Shown here in pieces: positions 1 to 13,189 of a stretch of 64,000 bases of DNA. The stretch comes from Cucumis sativus. Lineage: Eukaryota > Streptophyta > Magnoliopsida > Cucurbitales > Cucurbitaceae. Position numbers and translations under genes: made by a program. Within the stretch, counting starts at the first letter, position 1. Every line of letters begins with the position of its first letter. The stretch is taken from assembly GCF_000004075.3 (NCBI RefSeq), contig NC_026658.2:23052075-23116074 (forward strand), written 5' to 3'. The notes beneath the pieces are model-generated. The model searched no databases and had not been told where the DNA came from. It saw only the letters and a list, made by a program, of their open reading frames with translations.

Positions 1-2625
1 CCAACTGCTAGTTTGAATCCCCTTGCCAAGTTGCTCGCTGATGGACTTCTAAATCATGAAGGACAGAAATGGGTCAAACACAGAAAGATAATTAATCCTG
101 CATTTCATTTAGAAAAGCTTAAGGTATCATCTTTCTCTTCCATATCACTTTTCAACTATTTTAAAATTAACTTTCACAAACAAATATAACAAGCTAGTTG
201 TCTATCCAAATCTTATATATGAGAGCAACATGAATACTTGGAATCATATTTGTACAATGAATAAAGCACATACTTATTTGAACAAGATATAAACATATAA
301 GCTTATAATTGTTACTTTTACCTTTGAGTATCTTCGTTTCCTTATTTACTTTTTAGGGACTGTCTTCAAAATCCAAAGCAACCTTTGAAAAAAAAAAAAG
401 AATGGTTAAGATTTGTTCTTGGTTTTTGGAATTGGGTATGAATTCAATGAAACAAGAAATATAAAAAAGGTGATCAAAACTTGTTCTTGGTTTTAAGAAA
501 TAGTTCTTTAGTAACTATTTATGTTTCTAGAACTCATTGAACGTTGTCAAACAATACATATAATTTCAAGATCTTCATATATCATACTCTTTTGTAAAAT
601 CTGTTGAAATATAACCAGTGATCATACATATCTTTACAATGGTTGTTAGGATATGGTACCAGCATTCTATCACAGTTGTGACGAGATGATTAGCAAATGG
701 GAAAGCATGGTTTCAGTAGAGGGATTTTGTGAGTTAGATGTAATGCCTTACCTACAAAATATGACTGCTGATGTGATTTCTCGAACTGCATTTGGAAGTA
801 GCTATGAGAAAGGAAAAAAGATCTTTAAGCTTCAAACTGAACTAGGTGAGATGGTGATGCAATCTACCTTAGGGATTTATATTCCAGGATGGAGGTAAAA
901 ACCTAATTCATCTACAACATTATTATATAGATCTATGGTGAAAGATTTCATATATCATGATTTCTATTTTGTGCAGATTTCTACCCACAAAGTCAAATAA
1001 TAAAATGAAAGTGATAAGTAAAGAGATATCAACTTTGATCATGGATATTATAAATGAAAGGGAAACGTCTATGAAGTCAGGTGAAGCTATACAAACTGAC
1101 CTACTAAGCATTCTCATGGAATCCAATTTGAACGAAATTAAACAACATGGAAACAATAAAGACATTGGAATGAGCATAGAAGATGTTATTGATGAATGCA
1201 AACTATTCTATATCGCTGGCCAAGAAACTACAGCTACATTACTGACTTGGACGATGGTATTGTTGAGTTCATACTCAGAATGGCAAGAACGAGCAAGAGC
1301 AGAGGTATTTGAGATCTTTGGCAACAAGAAACCAGATTATGATGGTTTAAGTCGACTAAAAGTTGTGAGTGTGATGATATTCTTCTACATTTACTTTATT
1401 TTTTTTCTACTTTCCTCATATTAATTTTACCTCGTATATGTTAAATGCCCATCTTCTTATACAAAGCAATCACATTAGAGTTTTGGAGGTAAGAGTAGTC
1501 TAGATAGGTTTCTAGTTCTAATCTTAATTAAACTGAACCAAGCCTATTGCCTTTGGATTGTGTAAGTTGAAAGGATTTGGCTATTTGATAAACTTGACAC
1601 CTAAGAAGTGTGATCATTTTCTTTCGAACTAGCATGCTCATGAGTGTTAGACACGATGGTTCGTATCATACACTTGTTACTGCAATATATGTTTTAGAAA
1701 CTAGGTTATACAAAGTAATAGGTCCAACAATTGTTAGATATGCATTGAACAATTGTTGAGCATATACACTAAATACACATATATGACAAAAATAATAAAA
1801 TTTGATAGTGAAATATAAATACATCAAACTTATTTCTTTAAGCATATAAATGCATACAGTAGTAAAGACTTCCTAAAGCTTTAGCTAAATCAGTGACTGA
1901 GCATAGTTCAGTCAGATCAGCGACAAATAAATCAATGTTGAATTTCTTTCTCGCTTAATAATGATATTTATATATTTTTTTAAGAATAAATGTGTCCTTG
2001 TCATCTGTTTGTGTCATAAATTAAAAAAAGTGGCGTGTCACCGTATAGTTGTCGTGTCATATCTATATCTTGTATTTGTATTTTTTTCTTAGTCTTGACA
2101 CTTTAACAAGTGACTTTTGAAAGGATCTATTTCCTAAAAATATATATATTAACTAACAGATGGCAAATGACTTTTGCAATGACTCAGGTAACTATGATAT
2201 TGAACGAGGTTCTCAGATTATACCCTCCGGTGAGTATGTTTGGTCGTTTAGTTAAAAAAGAAACAAAGCTTGGAAAGTTGACTTTACCAGCAGGAGTTAT
2301 GTTGGGCTTACCAGTTGTTCTTATGCAATGTGATCCTGAGTTATGGGGAGAAGATGCACATGAATTTAAACCAGAAAGATTTTCTGAGGGAGTTTCTAAA
2401 GCAGCAAAAAATCCAGGTGCTTTTGTACCATTTGGTTGGGGTCCTCGAATATGCATAGGACTAAACTTCGCCATGATTGAAGCAAAAATGACATTATCAA
2501 TGATTCTACAGCGCTTCTCGCTTGAGCTTTCGTCATCGTATACACATGCTCCCATTGCTGCCATAACAACACAACCTCAACATGGAGCTCATATCATACT
2601 ACACAAATTGGAATTAGTTACTTAA
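1..2625 (+). CDS. CYP72A: CYP72A cytochrome P450, copy A (3' part; 5' end outside window)
   Basis: The visible exons are 1-123, 650-894, 977-1364 and 2188-2625; exon 1 and the start of exon 2 lie left of the window. Family knowledge: CYP72A enzymes are ER-anchored monooxygenases that oxidise terpenoids or gibberellins with electrons from P450 reductase. Visible motifs are the I-helix AGQETT, the K-helix EVLR, FKPERF and the haem loop [10 protein letters not shown] with its cysteine ligand. The C-terminus ends HKLELVT, four residues longer than in the other copies, which stop after HKL. Intron 4 (1365-2187) is the longest of the five copies. All visible exons are open and spliced phases match copies B-E, so the gene looks functional as far as it can be seen. 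The substrate cannot be told from sequence. Confidence 0.88.
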
Positions 2626-2774
2626 ACTAAGTATTAGGTTGCACATTATCAAAAAGCTAAGGAAGTTCTGTGCTTCTGTGCTTTGACTATATATAACTTC
2701 AAATCCTTTTGAGAAAAATGTACCCACGAATGTTCTCAACTAAATACCCTTTTCATTGCTCACCAGCTCTCCTA

Positions 2775-2780
2775 AATAAA
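2775..2780 (+). terminator. poly(A) signal AATAAA of copy A
   Basis: AATAAA followed by CAGTTTT lies about 150 bases after the stop. The same hexamer in the same local context follows all five P450 copies, which supports it as the 3'-end signal. Confidence 0.55.
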
Positions 2781-3639
2781 CAGTTTTAAGGGCAATGACA
2801 TCCCCTTCCATTTTCTGCTTGAGGTGATATTAGTGGTTGTAATTGTACCATTTATGTTTAAAATTTATAAAACGAACGAATCCACTGTTAGCCTGAACTT
2901 GAAGGGTAAGTCCATACACTAAAAATAATTTATGTTCCAGCTGATTCAAAATAGTCAAATTTATGCACTACAACTTTTGAAAACTGACCTTTCTCATTGT
3001 CATTTTATCAAACACTTCATCTGCAATGTGTTCATCATCAGCATTCTTGTTAACTTCAACCACAAAATGTACCACAAGACAAAGAAATAATGTTCAAGAA
3101 AAGGTATAATAATATAATTTCAAATCCTTTGAGAAAACCAAGGATGTGTGTAACTACGCCTACATCACTTGTTTGAAGTATGGTTTAGGCATTAGAAGTT
3201 CATATGCAAAAATAGATCTCTTGTTTTGTACTCTTCTTTCAGACAATAAATAAAATTTGGATTTAAATATAAGATCTTTCTGCAAATTACCAATCAATCC
3301 AAAAGCTTAAATAAATTTAATTAATCATATATCATCAAACACGTAGAAATCACGTTTGATATGAACATGGACAATAAAGTTGAAAAGATAGCATGATTCA
3401 CATCAGGAGTAACAACTTAGGACTGAAATAGACTATGAGAAATTGGCGTGTCCATGCCACGTTCCAAGTGACCAAATTGGCGTGTCCAATGGCACCCCTC
3501 TATCTCATCTCTACTCATCCAAATCTATAAATTAAAAGGGCAAGAAAATTAAAATCCAGAATCAATTTTTCTAATGTTAAATTTATTTTGTATCATTTAG
3601 TAGGATTTTTAGAGTATGTTAAAGACATTATTTTTTCTT

Positions 3640-4040
3640 TTAAAAAAAAACACTATTAATTACATAATTGTATATATTCAGTTGATTATGTATTTTAGAA
3701 GTAAAAATACTTTTTGATATTTCACATACGTTAAAAATTAAGGTAAGGTTTTTGAATTGAGTTGATGAAGAGCATTCCAAAATGATATTTTTCAAAAATA
3801 CTATAATTAAAATATTTTTCATTTTAAAACCAATACTATAATGTATATTTCAACAATTAAAATAATTGATTTATGGTCCACATGTAATTATGACAAATTG
3901 ACTTCCTTCCCTCTAATTTCAATGAATTTTTCTTGAACCTCAAGAAAATATTAAAAGAATATCTATTTTTTTTAATCTTTTTATAAAGAAAAGTCTAAAA
4001 AATATATCTTGGAGCTCAAGATGAACTATTTTTGTAATCT
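3640..4040. repeat. Shared upstream block of the P450 array (copy B version)
   Basis: This stretch resembles 15925-16300 (upstream of copy C) and parts of 30835-31850 (upstream of copy E). Shared runs include TTTTAGAAGTAAAA, AATGATATTTTTCAAAAATACT and TTTTTCTTGAACCTCAAG. It is an ancestral 5' flank carried along with the tandem duplications. Upstream of copy B it now lies about 3 kb from the start codon, because the 4500-6090 element was inserted between. Confidence 0.7.
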
Positions 4041-4499
4041 TGTAAAGGTCTTTTGGTCAATTTTCCCCTTTTAAATTGCTTTATTTTTATTTTAGTTGAG
4101 TTTGAATATTGCAATCATCTTATTTGGAATATTTAAATCAATAATCTATTAGTATATAAACAAGTAAAATAGAACTAACGTTATTTTAAAAAAGATTATA
4201 CGTTGATTTTGTTATACTAAAAATAATTCTAAAATTTTCTATTTAAATTATAGTTGTACATCGATATTTTTTTAGTATAATATATATAAAAAATACCATT
4301 TAAAATGAAAAAGAGTTGAAAAGATCTATATAAATCATAGATAGAAAGTAAACTTTTGGTATATATTTTGTTTAGTAAGTTTAACTTAGCTCATTGTCTC
4401 AGACTTTAAAACTAACCCTTTATATTTTCATTTCAAAGAAATAAATAAATACCAATTATTAATGGGTTGGGTTAAAATTAGATTCAAATTCAACATTTA

Positions 4500-6090
4500 G
4501 GGCCGTTTGGGAAGGAAAAGAAAGGAAATACTTGTTTGGCTTAGGGATTAAGGAGGGAAAATACTACCCTTAATCCATCTTATTTATTCTCTTTTTTCTC
4601 ATTTATTACCCATTTAATCCTCTCATTTTTCAATATAATTTTTCTCTTTTTTCTTTATTCTCTTTTCTCATTTATTTATTTTTCTGTGCAAATTAATCTT
4701 TTTATTTATTCTCTTTTTTAAACAAATTAATCACCATCTCTTATTCTTCGTTCTATTTGTGCCAAATGAATCAGTCATCTTGTATAGTATGTTGCTTATA
4801 ATTTTCGTGAAGAAAAAAATTAATAAATGAAAGAAAAAATAAAAACAACAAAATACAATTTTTTTATTGTAAGTATCGATGATACAAACTTAAAATACAA
4901 ATTTCTTTTTGTATTCTATTTACGGTACAATTTGAAAAAATATATTTTACATAAATGAAAAAAATAATACAATTTGTTTGTATCGTCTATTGTTTGTATG
5001 ATCCGACTTTTTTTTTTTATACAAAATCAATTTAAAAATTAATACATATTTGTTGTGTATTGCGATGTGTGTTGGGGTTACAGCAGAAATGAAGTATAAA
5101 CATTATTTTAATACAACTTTTCGTCGTTTTGGAAAATAGTACGAACAAAATAAATAAGTTCAAACAAATGCAAATATATATATGTATATATATATACAAT
5201 TTTTGTTTGTATGTGGTTTACGAAAAACATTTCATAAACATTTCTTACACACTAAAAAAAGATGTAATTCAATTTCTTTTTCACATGGGGTTGCGGTAGA
5301 AAAAAAAACAAATAGTTGCCATAAATTTTTTAAAAAAGAGCATAATTTTAATGTATTGGATTTACGGATCAAATTGAACTATAAATTGAAGACAAATGAA
5401 AAATTAAATAATACAATTTCTGTGTGAATTGAATTTACTATATAAATTTCGTAAACATATTTTACACAACAAAAAAAATAAATTAATACACATTATTCTA
5501 TGTACTTGATTTAATGTTAAAAAAGAAAGAAAAAACTATGGTACAAATGAGACAAAAAAATCTTTACTTTTCAAAGTATATTAGGTATACGTTGTAAGTA
5601 AAAAAATATTTATATAAAATAAAAAAAAGTACAATTTTTTTTGTGAACGCATAGATTACGATACAACCTAACTAAAATAATGAATTTGAATATAATTTTT
5701 TGTTGTAGAGGTTTTACCGTATGAAAAATTTACACAAATGCAAAAAATATTAGCACATTTTTCATTTTGTATTGGGTTCGTGAAAAAAAAAACAATAATT
5801 TCATTTTAAGAAAAAAGTAATTATATATATATCATATTGGAGTTAATGTACAAATAAAAAAAATTACACAAATGAAAAAAATACAATTTTTTTTGTCATA
5901 ATCCTTACCCCAAATGATCATTCTCCCAAACAAGAATTATAATAATCCCTTCACTTAATCATTCCTCCAAATAAGGATTATAAATAATCGATCCTTTCAC
6001 TTAATCCTCCCCAAGCAAGAATTATAATAATCATTTCCACCTCTTAATCTTTTTTTAATTCCTTTTTTTTCTATTGCTTTCCTCCCCAAA
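4500..6090. mobile_element. AT-rich element with degenerate terminal inverted repeats, no coding capacity
   Basis: The left end begins GGGCCGTTTGGGAAGGAAAA. The right end, read on the minus strand, begins TTTGGGGAGGAAAGC, so the ends are imperfect inverted repeats. A start of the GGGCCGTTTGG kind is common in plant non-autonomous DNA transposons. Inside are many diverged direct repeats around ACAAATGAAAAAAATACAAT at roughly 100-200 base spacing. No long open frame is present. A clear target-site duplication was not found, so the superfamily (hAT or PIF/Harbinger) is open. Confidence 0.5.
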
Positions 6091-7024
6091 TTTGAGTGAA
6101 GTGTATATTAAAATATAATAACAAAATGATTTGGATTGAAGCAAGTCAAATTGCTTTTTTCCTCACTCATATGGGTTTAGAAAAGAAAGAGAATTGACCA
6201 ACATTTAATGCTTTTTCTCCACAAGATAAAGGAAATAGGAACAAACTAGGAAAAAGCAACCATCAACATTATTGAGTAGAAATTTCAACCATGATGGGTA
6301 CCCTTCAAATTGGATCCTTATCATCTAATATCTTCCGTCCTATATCATCTTTTGATCTTAAATATATATTTTATATTGGTAGAGTTATATTTATATATAT
6401 TCTTTTTAATTAAAAATGATACATTAAGTTGTTTAACTTTACGTATATTTAAGTGGTTGGTCACTACAAAGTCACATATTAATTGAATTAACAAATAAAT
6501 AATATTTCCTTATCAAGGAAAAGACTAAAAGAGAAAAAGAAATAAGTAAAAAACACCAACACAAGCCAATAATTTATTTTTTGTCCACTCATCATATAAA
6601 AAACATCCACATCATCTTTTGACGTTAAAGCCATGGTTTCAAAACTTTATAAATTATTTATGATAGGTTTAGATTGATAAGAAAAAAAATGACTTATTTT
6701 AGTATTAAACACTTCAACATTTCAATCAAATGCATATTTAGAACTAATCATATTTGATTCTATATATTTATGATAAGTAATAATAATTAAGTATATATCA
6801 AATTGGAAGAGTTTGAAATTTTTTTGTTATATTTGTCTTTTTTTTCTTTGTTATATATGCTAATATTTTAAATTTAATGGTTATATTTACTTCATCCTAT
6901 TATTTAAAAAAATATTTTACCAAATTATTAAATTAAAAAGAAACATTTTTAATATATATATATTTTTTTAATTTTCCAATAATGATAATATCCATTAAAA
7001 TGAAAAAGAGAAAGATTGTAAGGT

Positions 7025-7032
7025 TATAAATA
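7025..7032 (+). promoter_or_regulatory. TATA box of copy B
   Basis: TATAAATA lies 92 bases before the ATG at 7124, inside a stretch shared with copies C and E (GTTATAAATAGAAGA). Its position and conservation across copies support it as the core promoter. Confidence 0.65.
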
Positions 7033-7123
7033 GAAGAGAGAAGTTAGAGAAGTGAATGCCCCAAAGTTATTGTCTGTTTAATAAACACAATTTTGAGAAC
7101 TCTGAGTTTCTTTGTTTACAAAG

Positions 7124-10100
7124 ATGTGGTATGTTCCTGATACGGTTTCAACTCCCACAGTAATGATAATTAGTTTTGTTTTAGTGTTATTATTGTTATT
7201 GGGATGGAAATTAGCTGATTGGATTTGGTTTCGGCCGAAGAAATTAGAGAAGCTTTTAAGGCAGCAAGGATTCGCCGGGAATTCATACCGGATTCTCCAC
7301 GGCGACTTGAAGGAGAGTGCGGCCATGAGAGAGGAAGCAATGTCCAAGCCCATGAAGTTCTCCAATCATATTGCTCCACGTGTCATTCCTTCTGTTCATC
7401 AAACCATCCAGCATTATGGTAACACTTTATCCCAAACTTCCTTTCTTATTTTTCTTATTTTTTTTCAGTAATAAAGGAAAATTGTCAAAAATTTACCCTC
7501 AGTAAAAATATCCAAAAATCAAGTGATTTTGTTCGATTTTGTTCTATATGGGTAAATAATTTGTCAATTTTCTTTTTCTATTTTTGAAAAAAAATTAATA
7601 ATAGAATACACTAAAGTCAGTTTATTGGGAAAATTTTTAGTTTTAGAAAACTGGGTATGAAATGCCTATGATGCCCTTACATGCTTCCTCCCACCTCACC
7701 TTTTTCTCTCATTTTTTTCCCTCTAATTTCTTTCTAACTTACTTTTCGTACTAATAAAATTGATTTTAAAATATCAAAAGTATTTTTCATCATTTTATTT
7801 AGTCTTTAAAATCAATTTTAAATCTCATAAAATCAATTTTCATAAATTTGTTTGTCTACGAATTGATTTTACAAAATTAGTTCTACTTATTTTTTTTTTT
7901 CTTTTCAAAATACTCCAACTATCACTCTTAAACGATAAGTACCGTAATCATATAATTTTTTTTAATTTTTTTTAAATATTGTAAAATAAATTTAAATATA
8001 AAAAAATAGCAAAATATCACTTCAAATTGAGTTAAAAAAATTTAAAACATAATTTTTTTTCTTTTTTAAATATACTAAACAAGGAGCTTTTTTTCGGGAA
8101 GAGCTCGCTTCCAGAAAATTTCTTTCGAGATTTTCCACCTCCACCCAAGTAAAATTGAAGGGGAATTAATTTTCGTGATAATACATGAATGAAACGAGAG
8201 CACAAAATACTTAAAATTTTTGGTTAAAGTATTCTTTATTTTATTTTACGTTTGTGTTTTCATAGTTAATTCATTAAAGTTACCAATAGTTTTGAAAGTA
8301 AAATTTAAAGGACTATTTTGTTTGATTGGGAGTGTAGGGAAGAATTCATTCATGTGGATTGGGACAGTGCCAAGAGTGCACATAATGGATCCTGAGCAAC
8401 TCAAAACTGTGTTCTCATTCATCAATGATTTCCAAAGGCCAACTATGAATCCTCTTCTCAAGTTGTTTACAAATGGTCTTTTCAGTCATGAAGGACAAAA
8501 ATGGGTCAAACATAGAAAGATTATAAGCCCTGCATTTCATTTAAAGAAGCTTAAGGTATCTCTATCTTTTTCTTTCTCTCCCTATATGTATATATATACA
8601 TATCTCATTTTTAAACTATTTTATCATAATCTTACTAGCTATGACCAACATACTCTTACATTGCCCTATATATAGGATATGATACCCGAATTCTATCATA
8701 GTTGTAACGAGATGGTTAGCAAGTGGGAAAGCATGGTCTCTGAAGAGGGATCTTGTGAGTTAGATGTAATGCCTTATCTCCAAAATATGGCTTCTGATGT
8801 GATTTCTCGAACTGCATTTGGGAGTAGCTATGAAAAAGGAAAAAAGATCTTCGAGCTTCAATCTAAATTAGGTGCCTTTGCAATTCAATCTAGCTTAGGG
8901 ATATATATTCCAGGATGGAGGTAAAACTTAACCCATCTACAACATTATGATACATCTATAGACTATGGTGAAAGATTGTATATCATGAATTATGTTTTGT
9001 GCAGGTTTCTACCCACGAAGTCAAATAATAAAATGAAAGAGATAAGTAAAGAGATATCAACTTTGATATTGGGTGTTATGAATGAAAAGGAAAAGTCTAT
9101 GAAGGCAGGTGAAGCTATACAAACTGATCTACTAAGCATTCTCATAGAATCCAATTTGAATGAAATTAAAGAACATGGAAACAACAAAGGCATGGGATTG
9201 AGCATACAAGATGTTATTGATGAATGCAAGCTTTTCTATATTACTGGTCAAGAAACTACAGCAACATTACTAATTTGGACGATGGTATTGTTGAGTTCAT
9301 ATTCAGAATGGCAGGAGCGAGCAAGAAAAGAGGTATTTGAGATCTTTGGCAACAAGAAACCAGATTATGATGGTTTAAGTCGGCTAAAAGTTGTAAGTGT
9401 GATTATATTCTCCAACATTTACTTTCTATTTATTTATTTTTTCCATTTTAATTTCATCTCATTTGTGAAATTTAAATGTCAACCCTATGAATCAAAACAA
9501 TCCCATGAGATAGTTTTGAATATATGAATATTCAACAAAGGTTTCTTAGCTTAATCTCAATCAAGTGTATTAACTTTGGATTTTGTAAATTGAAACTATA
9601 AAGGTCATTTGATAAAGTACTTGGCATATAAGAAGCACAAACAATTTGATTTGGCTAGCATGTTTATGTGTGTCAAGCACTTATGGTCATTTTTTGACAT
9701 GATTCAAACACTTGTTAGTGCAATAGATGTGTGATAGAAACTAGGTGTACAAAGTCAAGTAGGTATAACATTTATTAAATTTAATAGTTGTTGAGTGTAC
9801 TAAAATAGACAATATATGACCAGAATAATAAATTTTAATAGCAAAATACATCAAACTAATTTTTCTAGGTTTTGTAAAAGTGATATGCCACTAAATGGAT
9901 ATCGTGTCATATTTATATCTTGTATTTGTATATGTGTTTCTTTGCTAGATAGCATGTTGGCAAGGAGTGAGTACATCGTCTTTGACGTGTGGCTTTTGGG
10001 AATGTATCCTAAAAGGTTATGTATTAGCTAATAAATGATAAGTGACTTTTGCTATGGCACAGGTGACTATGATCTTCAATGAGGTTCTCAGGTTATACCC

Positions 10101-10488
10101 ACCTGTGAGTATGTATGCTCGTACTGTGAATAAAGAAACAAAACTTGGAAATTTGACTTTACCAGCAGGAGTGATGTTGAGTTTACCAATTATTCTTATC
10201 CAAACTGATCGTGAGTTATGGGGACAAGATGCACATGAATTTAATCCAAATAGATTTTCAGAAGGTGTTTCTAAAGCAACAAAAAATCCATGTGCTTATG
10301 TACCATTTGGTTGGGGTCCTAGAATATGCATAGGACTAAACTTTGCCATGATTGAAGCAAAAATGGCATTATCAATGATCCTACAACGCTTCTCATTTCA
10401 GCTTTCTCCATCATACACACACACTCCTATTGCAGGTTTAACAACACAACCTCAACATGGAGCTCATATCATACTACACAAACTCTAG
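7124..10488 (+). CDS. CYP72A: CYP72A cytochrome P450, copy B (523 aa)
   Basis: Five exons: 7124-7418, 8338-8555, 8676-8920, 9005-9392 and 10063-10488, with GT-AG introns. The ATG at 7124 gives the family-type N-terminus MWYVPD, a membrane helix at about residues 12-31 and the hinge [18 protein letters not shown]. Motifs: I-helix TGQETT at 333-338, ExxR at 389-392 and haem loop [10 protein letters not shown] at 464-473 with Cys471. Two departures from its neighbours: the I-helix Ala is Thr333, and PERF reads PNRF (444-447). The 3' part of intron 1 and its acceptor differ from the other copies (GTAG/GGAAG instead of GCAG/GCAAG). The role is presumably an ER monooxygenase of specialised metabolism; the substrate is unknown. 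Confidence 0.92.
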
Positions 10489-10657
10489 CTACCTTCTTAA
10501 ACTATGTACTAACTTGCACAATTATCATAGTTAAGAATAGGAATGTTTGCTATTTTTGCTTGTAATTTCCAATACTTTGCGAAAAAGTTAGCTACACATG
10601 TTCTAGATATATTTTCCTTTCAACTAAATTCTCTTTTTCATTTTTCACTAGCTCTTA

Positions 10658-10663
10658 AATAAA
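10658..10663 (+). terminator. poly(A) signal AATAAA of copy B
   Basis: AATAAA in the conserved context TTAAATAAACA lies about 170 bases after the stop, in the same relative place as in the other copies. Confidence 0.5.
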
Positions 10664-13189
10664 CAATTTTCAAGATAATAGCATCTACTCCTTTTTCAGC
10701 TCGGGATGATTAATTAATCCTTGTAATTGTACCATTTTTGTCTAATATGAAGAAAAAATCTCAATAGTCATAAATAATTAGTTCATTATTCAACATGGTG
10801 AAGTTTACGCCCTGAAACTGACCTTTTTTTTTTTTGCTCATAGTTATTTTTCTGCAATGAGCTTCTCAGCAACATTCTACTAAACTTCTACCATAAAAAA
10901 AACATACAACACAACAAACAAATATTCCAAATGAGATTATGAAACTATACCCACAAACTGTAATACTCATTACATATAAATTCAAGAAGAGGGTGTAATT
11001 CTTGGAAACAACGTGTAACTACAACTACATTATTAATTTGGACTAAGTCTTTTTTATTGAGCTCATACTTGCAAAAGCAAACAAGAATAGAGGTCATGGA
11101 AGTCTTTGTACACTACTACAAAACTGGTTTTACTTGACACTTAAAACCGGACAATGTTCTTATTATATTCAGTAGGCTTTTTATAATATGATCCCTTACG
11201 TAGATGTCCTAGTTAATATGAGTAATGCAATACCTTTTCAATCAGATTCATAAAAGACAACACATTTGCAATGTCGTATAGCCGCCTTACGTTAGTTGTA
11301 TATAATAAAAGATGTAATTATCAAGCATTTCCCCGTTCACATTCTAAAATTAATATCAAAGTTCAAGATTTCTTACTTCTCATTATTAATGAATTGTAGT
11401 CATCTCCTAATAAAAGCTTAGCAACTTTGTCAAGGGAAATCATATTCACCTATAAACCCAATTTCTATTAGTTAACGGAAATCGCAAAGAGGCTCATCAA
11501 CAAACAGTAAACGATAAGGTGGTTCAATTTTTCACTCACATGACTGCAGATAAATAGCTTAACAATTTCCAAATTTTGTCTGCAGATACTAATAGAAAGT
11601 GTAAGGGAATCTCATTGTGGGGGGCTACCCAATTTTATCTAGCACAACAAACATAAAAGTTGGAAATTGAACTACAACCATACAAAATGTTGTCCAAAGA
11701 CAGTTGCAGTTGAGGTCTGGCTGCCAGTTGGATTGGAAAATCTTTCATCCTCATCTTCATCATATCCAAGACCTAAATGTGACCAAATGCAGGACAAGGA
11801 ATGGTCAAATTCCAACCCATATACATGCAACAAATGGGAAGAAATGAGGAAATTTGAACTAAAAAAGGAAAAATAAACTGGCTTACTTTTGCATAATAGT
11901 TACCATCAGATGCCCAGCAATTCTCCCTCAATCCCTCTTCCTATCAAATAATTCAAAACAAATTACGCCATTTCCATAACCCCAAATGGAGAAAACAGCT
12001 GAAATGAAATCAGTCCCAACTTTATTTCTCCCTAGGAAATTTATACCGTAAATAAGAAAGATAAGTTTATAAATAATCCAATTTGACCACAGTAAATAAG
12101 GAAGATAAGTAGGACCTAAACTTAATTTTTGTGTATAATTGAATTAGTCACATTTAAGCTATGTAGACAGACCATACCCACAAGGCAACCAAGTCTAACC
12201 CTAACGAGATCCACAAACCAACAAGTACAAATACTGGTTGCTATTTGCTTGAATATTGTATACAACCAAAATGTATAGAACACAATGACACCTTGGCAAT
12301 GAATTATTAAATAATTAAGACATTACAAATATATAATTGCCTCTTAAAAAAACAAAAAATTAATCACCTTTATTAGTAAAAAAAAAATGTAATTAAGCTA
12401 ATCAAAGAATAATTCCAAACACACCACTGTCCCTTTTCTTTATACTAAAAAACAGAATCTAATTATACAAAAATTCAATATTAATCAAAGTCTAAATTAT
12501 TAAAATTACAAAGGAGCACAAAAGTCCCTAAGTTTTATTTATATATTACAGCAAATAATAGTCAATACATCTCTATATAGTTGAAGAAACTAGAACACAA
12601 GACAAAAAACAAAAAACAGAGCATCAATGAAAGAACTTAAAAACAAAAATCAAAATTCAATATCTTCATTTCCATCTAGGATAATGATTCTCCTTCTTGC
12701 TGTTCTTAAAAGCGCAGCATCAAAATGGAGTAAACAATGATGAGAAACACAAGTATAACAATATTAGTGATCGCCACCTTCTTCCAGTTCCTCTTCAAAT
12801 TATCCAACACTCCACCTCAACAAAGCCATTAACTGTCAATCTTAATACAAAGAACAACCACTTCACCAAAAATTGAAGATGCATCTTCACCAACACCTAA
12901 GATAATTTACAGAAAAAGAATCGACTTATCCTCAAGGAAAAGAAATATTAGTGAACAAATAAACTGTCAGCGGTAGTAAAAAGAAAAGAAATAGCTTAAT
13001 AACATTCAATGTACCTGGTAAAAAAATTATACACACAACTAAAGTATCATGGGAGACAACTGTACAAATATAATCTACTCAAACTTGAAACAAATCAATT
13101 CAATCTGAGTGTTCATTTCCTACAACGTGGATATCAGTATATACCTAATACACAAAGTTCTTAGTAAGCGCACCACAACAAAGGATCTA

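Noticed and set aside
2184-2564. Long open frames on the minus strand opposite P450 exons (also 20117-20617, 26613-27005, 36133-36585)
   Set aside because: They mirror the conserved exon 5 of each copy; they recur only because the sense strand is conserved.
5182-5427. Open frame of 81 codons inside the AT-rich element
   Set aside because: Low-complexity Lys/Asn/Phe composition typical of AT-rich DNA; no motif.
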